From the NCBI GenBank assembly GCA_021397835.1, contig JAJFZO010000094.1, positions 10,330,001 through 10,394,000 on the forward strand: a stretch of DNA of 64,000 nucleotides. The letters are read 5' to 3'. Source of the stretch: Moringa oleifera (taxonomy: Eukaryota > Streptophyta > Magnoliopsida > Brassicales > Moringaceae). Shown one piece after another: positions 54,652 to 64,000 of this stretch; the first letter of the stretch is position 1, and each line of letters starts with the position of its first letter. The notes under the pieces were generated by a model, which saw nothing but the letters and a program-made list of their open reading frames with translations, ran no database searches and was not told the DNA's origin. Position numbers and translations under genes: made by a program.

Positions 54652-56522
54652 TCAGGAACTGGAAGGGAGAACCTGTTTTGCTTTGATAGGTTCCTTCTCA
54701 TTTGACAGAGCTGGTTTAACTGAGGTTGATACTTTCATCTCTGGTTGTTTTGCCACTTTATCTGATTTGCTGACCTGCCTGGAATGGCCCTTCTTTGGGT
54801 TGATGGGCTGAGCTTGAACCCTAATCTCCCAAGGCCGGGCAGCTATCCATCGCTCCATCCAGCTCCAACCCCAGTTTTCTTTGCCAAGGCTGTATGAAGC
54901 CTGGCCAAGATACTGGGTTGGGTTGGCTCTCCACTGAAAACCACATTTAACTTTTAAATCAACAGTTAAAATTTAGAAGGTAAGTTTCAAAGTACTTAAA
55001 CCAAGCAACACCTGGTGAGAGAATGCATATGCCATAGCTCGTTCCCGTTTCACTGCAGCTTCTTCTCTCTGTTGTATCCTGGCAAGGATTTCCTCCATGG
55101 TTTCAGAGCCCCCACACCAGTCCACCTGTTGATCAAGTCAAAGCATGGCTAAGACAATGGGTGCATTCTTTTTTGCTTTTTTTTTTTTGGATTGTTTCAT
55201 AAATGCAATCTACATAATCAAGCAGGATCAAGACCCACAGCAATCTTAACCAAGGAGTTAACAGAACAGTAATTAGTACCTCCAACCCCTGGAGCTTAGC
55301 CTCAAGCTTCAACTGATTTTCCAACTTCTTTTGCTTAATCCTGCCTTGTGTGACCATACATAGACGACGTGCTTGAATCTGGGACTGTATGTTGCACCAG
55401 GAATGTATATAGCCAAGTGTGGTTGTTGTTTGCTTTTTAACAGTATGGCCTTGAATCAAGACATTAAATCTTTCTGCCCCCTTCAGTCTGCAGAATGTTC
55501 TTCTTGCCTGCATAAAGGGAAGTCCTTAAAGAATGCGAGTACATAAAAGATTTTCTCTCCGAATCTTTCCTATATTTGACAAAATTCATTCAATGACAGC
55601 CAAACCAAGAGGCATAAGTATCTTTCTTTTTGCTCAAAATGGTTACATATCCTATTCTACTTAGAAAAATCTTACCTAGCCCTTGATATGGCAGACCCAG
55701 CTGCACAAAACAGAGCTATACAGGAATGCAGTATTAAATGCAAAAGAAGGCTGCAAAAGCTGTAGAAAGAGCCTCTCAGGGTCAAAGAAAACCCATCAAC
55801 CCTTCTGAAGATACACTCAATGTAGTTTATACATTGTTTAAAGGGCAAAGTTACTTAGGTCCAAACATATTTGATTATCAGAAGAAACCATAAAGTTTCA
55901 TCAGAGGCATCAATCTAGATTGTTACCTACCAAATTAACTGGATAAAACTGCATGCAAAGTGAGTAGTTTGAATTTCCTATGTATCAAAGTGTGAAAATT
56001 TACCATAAACACCCGAAAAGCATTTTGAATTTGAATAGCAGCTCTTTCTTCAACTGACAGTCCAGGGGCACGAGGAGGATTCTCTGAACCTACGCCTTCA
56101 GGACTATTTGACTCCCTCAACTTCACTCCATTTGCTTTTTCAGTAGCTGAATATACCTGTATCAGCTCAGTGAGAGAACAAAAAAAATAAAATAAAAAAT
56201 TAGAGGCCACAGATTATAAAAGAATGTTAGCAGCTCCTTCATTCATACAATAAAAGAAGCACATTGTATATCCAGCTTTCTGGATGACAAGATGGGTTTT
56301 ACAGTGACAGAATAAATAAACAAGTAGAAAGAAAGACATATTTTCATTGAAACAAGGTAGATAATGCAAAACTACATTATCTCGAAAACATAGTTTTATG
56401 TTTATGACTTGTTCTCTTATAAATGTGTAAAACAAATAGTCTAAAAGATTTACCTTTGCTTGTTTGGATCTATCTTCCTTCACTTTCTTGAGGCAAATTA
56501 ATGACCTAAACCAGTTTCCCAT
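54652..56522 (-). CDS. IQ67-domain (IQD) calmodulin-binding protein
   Basis: Plant IQD scaffold that binds calmodulin and, in studied members, microtubules or nuclear targets. Five exons on the minus strand: 56522-56454, 56156-56004, 55507-55280, 55125-55012, 54933-54652. Total 846 nt, giving 281 aa, and all introns are phase 0. It starts MGNWFRSLICLKKVKEDRSK. The IQ67 domain spans about 60-126, with IQ motif AAIQIQNAFRVFM split by the family's conserved phase-0 intron before ARRTFCRLKGAERF. The basic segment IQARRLCMVTQGRIKQKKLE follows, then EEILARIQQREEAAVKRERA and AYAFSHQWRANP, a conserved IQD motif. The short Lys/Ser-rich C-terminus lacks the long tail of larger IQDs, which places it with small members such as IQD9/IQD10-type; subgroup is uncertain. 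Confidence 0.95.
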
Positions 56523-57157
56523 TTGTATTGATCAAGGCACAGAACTGAACTGCAGTATAGAGACCCAAAGACTTGGCATGTTAAGTTTCATGCCAATTAG
56601 ATAAGCCACTCATGCAAAATCCAAAATTTTGAGGAACATTACTACCAGCAAGCAAATGATACGTTTAAATAACTGAGTTTTCTTAGACCCAAAATTGTTT
56701 TGCATAGAAGAAGGACAGGAAAAATACCCAGATTAATAAGTCAGAGAACGGAATAAACACAACATTATTCTTCAACAATTTTTTCTCAAGCTAATTGCAG
56801 AACCTTGCTTTCCTGCAGCCAAAGCTAAAGAAGGAAGACATGAATGAGTACTTCACCACAAAGATATAAGATCACAGGCCTCTAATGCTTTGAACCCAAA
56901 AAGTATAATTCGAAAAAGATTGGAGTCTTTAGACACCTACACAAAATTCCCCAAATTCACCATTGTTTTATTGAGGGTCAGTTTCAAATGACAAGCCAGT
57001 CCAGATATGAAACTTGGGAGATGTAAAATTTCTCAGATATAAGCATTATTTCTAGGACATGTAAATAATAGAAAGAAATGAAAAGACGATACCTCACAAT
57101 TCAATCTATGGCAACTCTCACCACTACAAATTAGGAATATCTGTAAGGCAATCACAG

Positions 57158-57905
57158 TGGCACATCAACAACTACTACATTATATATGAAAACCCAATTC
57201 AACATATCATCAACCAAAAATAAGTAATACCCATTGGAAACAAACGATCAAAGAACATTGCTAAGTCATTACTCCAACAAATACCAGCCCAATATTTCAT
57301 CTCAAATACTCGCAAATGGATCAGAAGAAAAGGTAATATAAGTGCAAGAGAAGGAAAGGAACACCCCAGAGAAGAAGCAAGACGTGCCCCAACTCTGGCA
57401 AGATGGGTGGGTAGTAATGAGAGGTTGAAGTAGAATACACGAAAGCTACACACACAGAGAAAAGACAAATGCATGGTTAATGGTTCACTCTCCATGGTGT
57501 CTATCAAGTAACAACCCAATTCAAAGTATCATTGATGCAGTGAGGTGGTGCAATCAAACACTACTATCATTGCATATGAAAACCCAATCCAATACATCAT
57601 TGATGCAAAACAAGCAATACCCATTTGGAACAAAATGATCAAAGAACATTACTGAATCATCACTCCAACAAATACCAGTCCGATATTTCATCAAAAAAAT
57701 TCACAAATGGCTCAAAGAATGAAATAAGTGCAACACACCAGAGAAGAAGCAAGACATGCCCCAAGTTTAGCCAAGATGGGTTGGGTAGTAATAAGAGGCT
57801 GAAGTAGAATACACGAAAGCCACAGAGAGAGAGAGAGAAACACAGAAGCATAGTTAATGTTTCACTCTCCATAGCTTCCATCAAGTGACAAACCAACCAA
57901 ACTGA
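57158..57905 (+). repeat. Direct duplication of about 370 bp upstream of the IQD gene
   Basis: Copy 1 (about 57158-57530) and copy 2 (about 57546-57905) are offset by about 390 bp. Shared marks include ATGAAAACCCAATYCAA, GATCAAAGAACATT, AGAGAAGAAGCAAGAC, GTAGAATACACGAAAGC and TTCACTCTCCAT. The copies have diverged by small indels. Confidence 0.85.
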
Positions 57906-58035
57906 CGCGGGTGTTTGACCCTTTGGAGGATAAACAGTCAACAACTGAGAAGGATGGATGGCTGCTGAACTAGGCATTGGACACATTCATATTTCCTATC
58001 AGATACATTTAAATAATACAAAATTTAAAAGAGAT

Positions 58036-58040
58036 AAAAA
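58036..58040 (-). terminator. Pol III T-run after the tRNA
   Basis: Five consecutive T on the minus strand, 10 bases past the tRNA 3' end. Confidence 0.6.
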
Positions 58041-58049
58041 TAAGACATG

Positions 58050-58123
58050 TGGTCCCGGCGGGGCTCGAACCCGCGACCTTCGGCTCATAAGACCAACGCT
58101 CTAACCAACTGAGCTACGGGACC
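58050..58123 (-). tRNA. tRNA gene, anticodon read as UAU (Ile)
   Basis: 74 nt folding as a full cloverleaf. Acceptor GGTCCCG pairs with CGGGACC, the D-arm is GCTC/GAGC, the anticodon stem is TTGGT/GCCGA with two G-U pairs, and the T-arm is GCGGG/CCCGC with loop TTCGAGC. The discriminator is A and CCA is not encoded. A box TAGCTCAGTTGGTTAGAGC and B box GGTTCGAGCC are intact, and a pol III T-run (58036-58040) follows. The loop CTTATGA puts UAU at 34-36 with G at position 37, unusual for an A-starting codon. There is no intron. Confidence 0.9.
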
Positions 58124-59302
58124 GCATTCATAACTTCTACTTTAGGTATTTATTAGAACTTTAACAACTCATCAAATGGGAATTTTATAATTATCTAGAA
58201 AAACTAAATCCAAGACTTACCCACTTTGGTTTCTTCAACCCATTTCTGCAAATTGGACCTAAACCCAATGACCTAATGACCCAACGAACCCAACAACATT
58301 GGCTAATGGTCCAACCATCAAAAAGGAACAACAAGAAGAACAAAATATGGTATGAAGCGAGAATCTTGTTGATAGGTGCCCTAAATGGGATCTTTATATT
58401 TCGTGTATCTAAAAAAATCTTTGGGTATCTCATGAGACAAAAATGGGTGTTGTCATGGAGGCTCCACTATGTTCAGTGAGACTGTGAGTGAGTGAGTCTA
58501 TTGAACCCATTTGGTTTTTTTGGTTTTCTTTGCCATCAAATTAGAGATGGGGTGTGGCTTTAGGTGGGCCTTATTAATAGAGCTAGAAGTAAGCATTGCT
58601 TCTTGCTACAAAATTTTAAAAAAAGACCATACACATTGGACCCAAATTCTAAATCTTTTAGTCTACCCTTGACTTTCACAACTTTGCTTCTTCCAACTCC
58701 ATAATGCCTTTCTCTTATTTAGATCTAAAGTTTTCTTTTTATAAAGATTATGATAAAGAGGGTAATATTATTTATAGCATCAAAATTCATGGAAAGATAA
58801 AAACATACTTAATATCATATGAATCGTGTGAAAATGATTAATATTCTTTTAGAAACCTATAAAACTTGGTCTTATCAATGATTTGATTTATGTTGAGTTT
58901 TCAAGATATTGACATTTAATAATTTAACTAAATCAATAATTATGAATTTATTTATTTATTTATCTTTCTTGTAACAGTTTAAATTGCTTAGCATGTAAAT
59001 TCTTGAAAAATATATAGTATTGGGTAAAATACAAAAATTGGGTTAATTAATGTTAATTACATAAGGCTTATTGGTTTGCAGCATTGTTACTAAATCTTGG
59101 AGCTACTAGTAGCATGTGGCTTGCAAGGCAAAAGAAGAATCACGATAAAATCAATTTAAAAAAAATAAAATTGAACACTTTGTATTTGTGAAGTTTGAAT
59201 GAAGATCAACTATTCACCTAAAATGATATTTATTTTTTTAAAATATAAAATAATTTTATAATTTATTATATATAATTAAAAATAAATATAATAAAATATA
59301 AA

Positions 59303-59560
59303 AATCTCATAAAATAGTATATTTATTTTATATTTTCAATCAAATTATTATCTTTAAAAAGTGACAAATTATATTTTGATTTATTAATTTAGTTTAAAAC
59401 AAATACTATCAAATGATATTCAAGTGAAGATGAATTTTAACTTAAAATTTTTAATAATATTAGTTTAAATTAAATTGATAAATAATATTAATTTTTTTAT
59501 TTTTTAAATAAAATATTTGATTTATAACATAGAGTAAATATCAGAGTTTTATGAAATTTT
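59303..59560. mobile_element. Family A element, copy 4, short form
   Basis: The left arm AAATCTCATAAAATAGTATA continues to TTTAAAAAGTGACAAATTAT. The right end is the inverse (GAGTAAATATCAGAGTTTTA, then TGAAATTTT). Much of the middle seen in copies 1 and 2 is missing. Confidence 0.6.
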
Positions 59561-60156
59561 TACTATATAATAAATTATAAAAATTAATTTTATTAAATTA
59601 ATATATTTTTAAAATTTTTAATACAAATAAAAAAGGATTTAAATTCAAAAAGCTTAAATAAAATTAAAAATATATATTTTAAAATAATTACGTTACCATT
59701 GATCACTTGAAAAAAATATTATATGACAATTTATTATTTTAAATAAAAATAAATAGAATAAATTTATAAAATCATGTTAATTTTTGGATTATTTTTTAAA
59801 CATAAATATGTTGATTTTTTAAAAAAATAAAAAATAAGTATAGTTTATTTTATTTCTCAAAACTAATATAATAAATTATAAATTCAGATGAATGAAATTT
59901 TTTATTTGTAAAATGTTGATGGTGAATATAATATTATTTAATAATATTATTATTATTATTATTATAGATTTTTATGATTTATACAAGATGTGTAAAAAAC
60001 TTTAAGATCTTTGAGTGTTTATAATATAATTAGCAATCAATAGCTTAATTATTAAACTTTCTTTGGAGGATTTTTTTTTTCTTTTAAGGTAATGAATGAA
60101 AATGGTCCAAAAGCCGAAAACAAAGATCCCATATGGGGAAATGAAGATAAAAAGGA

Positions 60157-60169
60157 CACGTGGGGCCCA
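60157..60169 (+). promoter_or_regulatory. G-box overlapping a TCP-box-like site upstream of the SPEAR gene
   Basis: CACGTGGGGCCCA, about 1 kb before the SPEAR ATG. It contains the G-box core CACGTG and GTGGGGCC, which fits the TCP consensus GTGGGNCC. Functional use is inferred. Confidence 0.4.
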
Positions 60170-60312
60170 AAACTGTGGGGTCCAAAAGCCGTATTGCCAG
60201 CGAGATATACCCAAAAATGGAACGACGAAGCCAAGGTGACCCTCGCGTCCTTTCACTGTCTCTTAGCCCCGTTTAGCTCTCAAAAGCAGGATTTGTGAGA
60301 GAAACCAAGATC

Positions 60313-60315
<3 letters not shown>

Positions 60316-60343
<28 letters not shown>
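60316..60343 (+). repeat. (GA)n microsatellite in the SPEAR 5' region
   Basis: About 14 GA units; a matching (CT)n followed by (TA)n lies at 60575-60606. Plant GAGA tracts often lie near transcription starts. Confidence 0.8.
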
Positions 60344-60344
<1 letters not shown>

Positions 60345-60574
60345 CTGAGAGTCGGTCCAGGAATGAAATGAGGAGTGGAGCGAGGATTTGGGCGAGGAAT
60401 GAGAGAGGCAATATATTCCGGCTTAGTGCCTTAGATTTGCATGATTTTGAATTTTGAAAATTCGTCAGAAAAAGCGAAATTCGGGAAGCTCTTTCACTTT
60501 ATATTTTGATCTGATTATCTGTCTCTTAGACAGATTACTTGGTTGGAGAAGAATCTGAAACTTCTCAGATACTT

Positions 60575-60607
<33 letters not shown>

Positions 60608-61192
60608 GTATATATACACACACACGCACACTCTCTGTTCTCTCTCTTTCTCAAAGCTTTTATGAATTGTTGGCTACTCTCGCGCATTTGTTCCTTTACC
60701 AATCTGACTCCGTAGACTACGAGATTCTGGGTAATTCTTCTTTGAACTAGCGCTTTTATTGTTGATTAGGATTTTTTTTCTCTTCAGATTGTCATTTGTT
60801 TATTTGGAATTATTTGTTTCTGGGTGACTAAAGTTTGGGGTTTTCTTTCTCTCTCTGGTTCATTCTCTCAATCTTTGCATCTGGTGTTGCTCTGTAAGTT
60901 TCTCTATCATCTTGCGAGCTCATAAGAAGAATTGCCTAACAAGAGCAACCCCAGAAGATGATCACAGTATATTAATTCCAGCATGAGAAACCAACTTTTA
61001 TGAGTTTCCCTGATTAATTCTCTTTTGGGGTCTTTAAATTTTTTCCTTGACATCTGTGTTTGGCTTTTGTACTTGTACTAGCAAGAAAATCATGACCTTA
61101 GTCCTGATCTAATTTTTTTTCTATCTGTGTTTGCTTCAAGATTTTCTTGGAAACTGTTAGTTTAAAAAATTTTTAGATGGAAGATAACAAGA

Positions 61193-63037
61193 ATGGCACA
61201 AGAAGACCAATCCCAAAAGTGCAGCAACAGTACTAGCACCAGTGGTGGTGGTGGTGCGAGTACAGGAAATACTGTTAGATCTTCAAAAAAGCAAAAGCCC
61301 AAGAAAGTGCCCCAAAGAGGACTTGGTGTGGCACAACTTGAAAAAATCAGGCTAGAGGAACAACAAAAGCAAGATGCAGCTGCTGTATTGCCTTCACCCT
61401 CGACAATACTGTCACCAACAAATTCTTCATATCTTTCTTTGCCAATTCCATCTTATCACAATCCCTTAAATCACTCTTCTTCTTCCTCTTCTTCAATCCC
61501 ATTTTCTGCTGATCATTCCTCAACAAGTTCGATATTCAGGCCACCTCCATTGGTACAAAGTGTTGATGTTGTTGGCACAAACACTGTTCCATTGCCAAAT
61601 CCTATAGGGTGCTCACCTGCTTCAGTCCCTGGCAATGCTCATAATGTTACCAAACTGTGGAACTCTTGCGATTATAATCGTGAGACAGAGAGTTTCGGTC
61701 TGGATCTAGGATTGGGTTTTGAATTTAAGATGATCTTGCCTTATGAATCAAACCCCATCTGGCCTCTGCCTGGTTTGATGCAAAGAGCACACCACTATCA
61801 GCAACCTTCTTCTTCCATGGTAATATTTTTTTTTTTCTTATCTTACTTTTCTGTAATTCCCTTCTTGAAAACTTTGCTATGTTGTTGGTTGAGATAAGAG
61901 GAATTTGATCCATGGAGATAATGTAGGTGAATGTCTCATCAGCAACTTCATCATCATCTGTACTATATTTCCCAGTGGAGCCCCCTTCAAACCAAAGCTA
62001 TAACGGCAATCATACATCTATGTGCCCAGAAGAAGACAAGGTAGGTCCTGGTTTGCTTTCTTTCTTGGCATTAATTTCTCAGCTAGCAAATAGATAGATA
62101 AGAACTTTGTTGAGTAGCTCTTGTATCTTAGTGCCCTGGTTCTGTGTTTTCTTGTTGAAGCTGAAGTATAGCCCCTCTTTTTCGTGATTATTTATTAACA
62201 AAGCAGTAGGTTTCTTCTAGATTCAGAGAAATCAATAAGTGAAGTTGTTTCTGAAGCCCGAAATTTGGTTGAAATGTAGTACAGATGGTTGGCTTGAAGA
62301 GGCCATATCCCTTCTCTCTGGATGATCCACCAGGCCTTTCTTTCCTCTGCAAAGTTCCTTCCATTGCTCATCATCCCAACAGTAGATTAGATGAAGCAAA
62401 TCCACGCAGCATTAGAGGAGGCACATACAGCTATGAACCAGGAAACCCAAATTTCAGGTTAGCTTTCTTGCTCATTTCTTTTGTGCCTTCATCATCATGT
62501 GCATCTTCCTTGTTACTAACTAGTTTTATGTTCACTTTGCAGCCTAACCCACTTCAGAGAAGGCCATTCACAGGCAACTTCCATGCCAGAGCCAAATTCA
62601 AGGAGAAGTAAGAAAGACAACAGGGTTCTCGATGGAGATTTTCTCTCATTAGCCCCTCCCACAACTTCAGCATCTACAAGTACAAGCTTCAGGCCCACAT
62701 CATCTCTTAATCCAGGCTACTACAATCATCAATATCCCAATTTTGAGCCACAGCCTCACCATGTAAGCTCAAACACACAATGCCGATGTCATATTTTCAC
62801 TAATTCCATGTTAGTTCCATGATTTTATCTTGAATAAACTTGTTTCTACTGACTCAGTTGAAGACCAGAACAGATGGTTCAAGTATCGAGCCAGGGCCTA
62901 GTGGATCAAACCAACATCAGGCTTATCACAGCTTCTTCCCAGCACCAAAGGAGCAAATTGACCAAGCAACAAGTAGTGAGACCAACTGTAGTGTTGGTGA
63001 AGTGAGGGAAAACGTTGATCTCAATTTGAAGTTGTAA
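61193..63037 (+). CDS. SPEAR/TIE-type EAR repressor (SPOROCYTELESS-like)
   Basis: Adaptor repressor of the SPL/NZZ-like SPEAR family, which contains the TIE proteins; known members bind TCP factors and recruit TOPLESS. Five exons: 61193-61819, 61927-62040, 62285-62457, 62543-62762, 62858-63037. Total 1314 nt, giving 437 aa, in phase. The Ser/Gly-rich start is followed by the conserved SPL motif at about 31-60 (KKQKPKKVPQRGLGVAQLEK, then IRLEEQQKQ). The middle is long, Ser/Pro-rich and probably disordered, with short conserved blocks (SFGLDLGLGFEFK; KRPYPFSLDDPPGLSF). The protein ends in VDLNLKL, an EAR motif of DLNxxL/LxLxL type. ATG 61193 is chosen; an ATG at 61177 in another frame opens a 19-codon overlapping ORF. 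The motif pair at both ends makes the family call firm; the member is open. Confidence 0.9.
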
Positions 63038-64000
63038 ACGAAGGGAGGGGATTCCTTGTCCCTCCTTCATTAGTTGTCTTTTAAGACGCCTCTTGTTGTT
63101 CTGCTCTCTGAGACTGTGTTCTAAGATTATCTGTTCTTTGTCATTATTTCAATATACAAGTTTAGACTTGAGTGTTTGAGCTGGACCCTCAAATCAAATG
63201 GTGGCCATGTGAGAGGGCAATGGATGATTTGGGTGTGGTTATGGTCTTTGGTGCTGATGCCATTTTCTGTTTCTGTTTTGCTGCTGCTTTGGTTGGTGCC
63301 TTGGCAGTGGGTCAGTCAAAGCTCTCGGATTGATTGGTAGCAAATTTTAGCATATCCACCTTAGGGATCTAACTATGCTTTGTCCTTCTTTGGTGCAGTC
63401 CCCAAATCCCTCTGTTAAACTTCATGACCATAGAGAAACCAGCTTTCTCCTCTCTTTTTTCTAATGATAATCATGGGGAAAGGGTCATGGGTAAGATTTG
63501 GTTGGAAGATATGAAGCTATTTGTCCTAAATAAGTGAATTCTCATTGAGGAATGGTTTTAAAGCAAGCCAATAAAGTCTCCAGATTTTCTTAGATGCAAT
63601 TATCACTTAAATTAATAGAGTAAAATTAACCCCCCGAATTATAGCATTATCATTGTTAAGTAAAACAAATTATTTTAAGCAAATAAAAATATTTTTTAAA
63701 ATTTAAATAATTATATATATTCATTAATTAATCATAATTAAACTTAAAATACGTATGACCTGAATTATTTTTGTTCAAATTTTTACATTATTTTAAAATA
63801 TATATTTTAAAAATAACTAAAATTAATTTTATTCTCGATTCATGTAACACATCATAATACTAAATATAATTTCAATCCAATCATATTTATCTAATAGTCA
63901 AATCTTATTTCATAATACTAAATATAATTTCAATCCAATCATATTTATCTAATAGTGAAATCTTACTTCTATGCGAGAAACAAACCCGCCAGTTAAGAAG
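63038..64000. other. SPEAR 3' region
   Basis: Probable 3' UTR to about 63170 (TTTCAATATACAAG), then AT-rich unassigned DNA ending in the 58-bp tandem repeat. Confidence 0.5.
63853..63968 (+). repeat. 58-bp tandem duplication
   Basis: Two nearly identical copies starting CATAATACTAAATATAATTT at 63853 and 63911. Confidence 0.92.

Larger units (their letters stand above)
58124..61192. other. tRNA-SPEAR spacer and SPEAR upstream region
   Basis: AT-rich spacer with family A copy 4 and an (ATT)n run near 59943. From about 60100 it becomes the SPEAR promoter and leader: the G-box/TCP-box site, GA and CT tracts, and a possible 5' UTR intron (donor near 60731, acceptor near 61176). Confidence 0.5.

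Overview
This is a nuclear segment from a flowering plant, most likely a eudicot. The genes are split by GT-AG introns, the intergenic DNA is very AT-rich, and the gene families are plant-specific (TCP, SPEAR, IQD, CLE, TBL, GTE). A eukaryotic-type tRNA gene, a decayed Ty1/copia element and short AT-rich inverted-repeat elements fit the same picture. The species cannot be named from sequence alone. I rebuilt the gene models by hand from splice sites and reading phase. All ten gene models (nine spliced, one intronless) stay in frame from ATG to stop, except the TBL gene, which runs off the left edge. The CLE gene is a further single-exon ORF.

Layout, left to right. 1-1.33 kb (-): TBL xylan/pectin O-acetyltransferase-like gene, cut by the window edge. 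1.96-7.59 kb (+): plastid-type tRNA dimethylallyltransferase (IPT9-like), 11 exons. 8.65-11.96 kb (+): mitochondrial malate dehydrogenase, 7 exons. 13.73-15.97 kb (-): GTE-type BET bromodomain factor, 4 exons. 16.4-19.1 kb: AT-rich block with two oppositely oriented copies of one inverted-repeat element family. 19.1 kb (-): orphan exon-like fragment. 19.35-20.79 kb (+): intronless GT4-type glycosyltransferase. 21.3 and 23.5 kb (-): a degenerate CLE-like motif and an intact CLE peptide gene. 24.65-25.2 kb: three diverged tandem repeats. 27.47-40.93 kb (-): SPD1/ycf45-like plastid P-loop protein, 9 exons, whose sixth intron has swollen to 6.8 kb around an antisense copia element that itself contains an antisense LINE fragment. 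41-49 kb: AT-rich gene-poor DNA with nested inverted-repeat elements. 50.79-52.13 kb (+): TCP4-like CIN-TCP factor with a miR319 site. 54.65-56.52 kb (-): IQD calmodulin-binding protein. 57.16-57.9 kb: direct duplication. 58.1 kb (-): tRNA gene. 61.19-63.04 kb (+): SPEAR/TIE-type EAR repressor. 63.85 kb: 58-bp tandem repeat.

Most genes are unrelated neighbours, as usual in plants. Two groupings stand out. First, a miR319-targeted CIN-TCP gene and a SPEAR/TIE-type gene lie about 9 kb apart; SPEAR/TIE proteins are known to bind TCPs and bring in TOPLESS co-repressors, and the SPEAR upstream region carries a G-box/TCP-box-like element. Second, several genes serve organelles: mMDH (mitochondrion), IPT9-like and SPD1-like (both probably plastid). 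I found no previously undescribed enzymatic system. The most novel material is the repeat biology: a small inverted-repeat family with four copies in the window, one of them holding a nested foldback, and two ultra-short poly(A) retro-insertions with recognisable target duplications, one only about 10 bp outside a splice donor.
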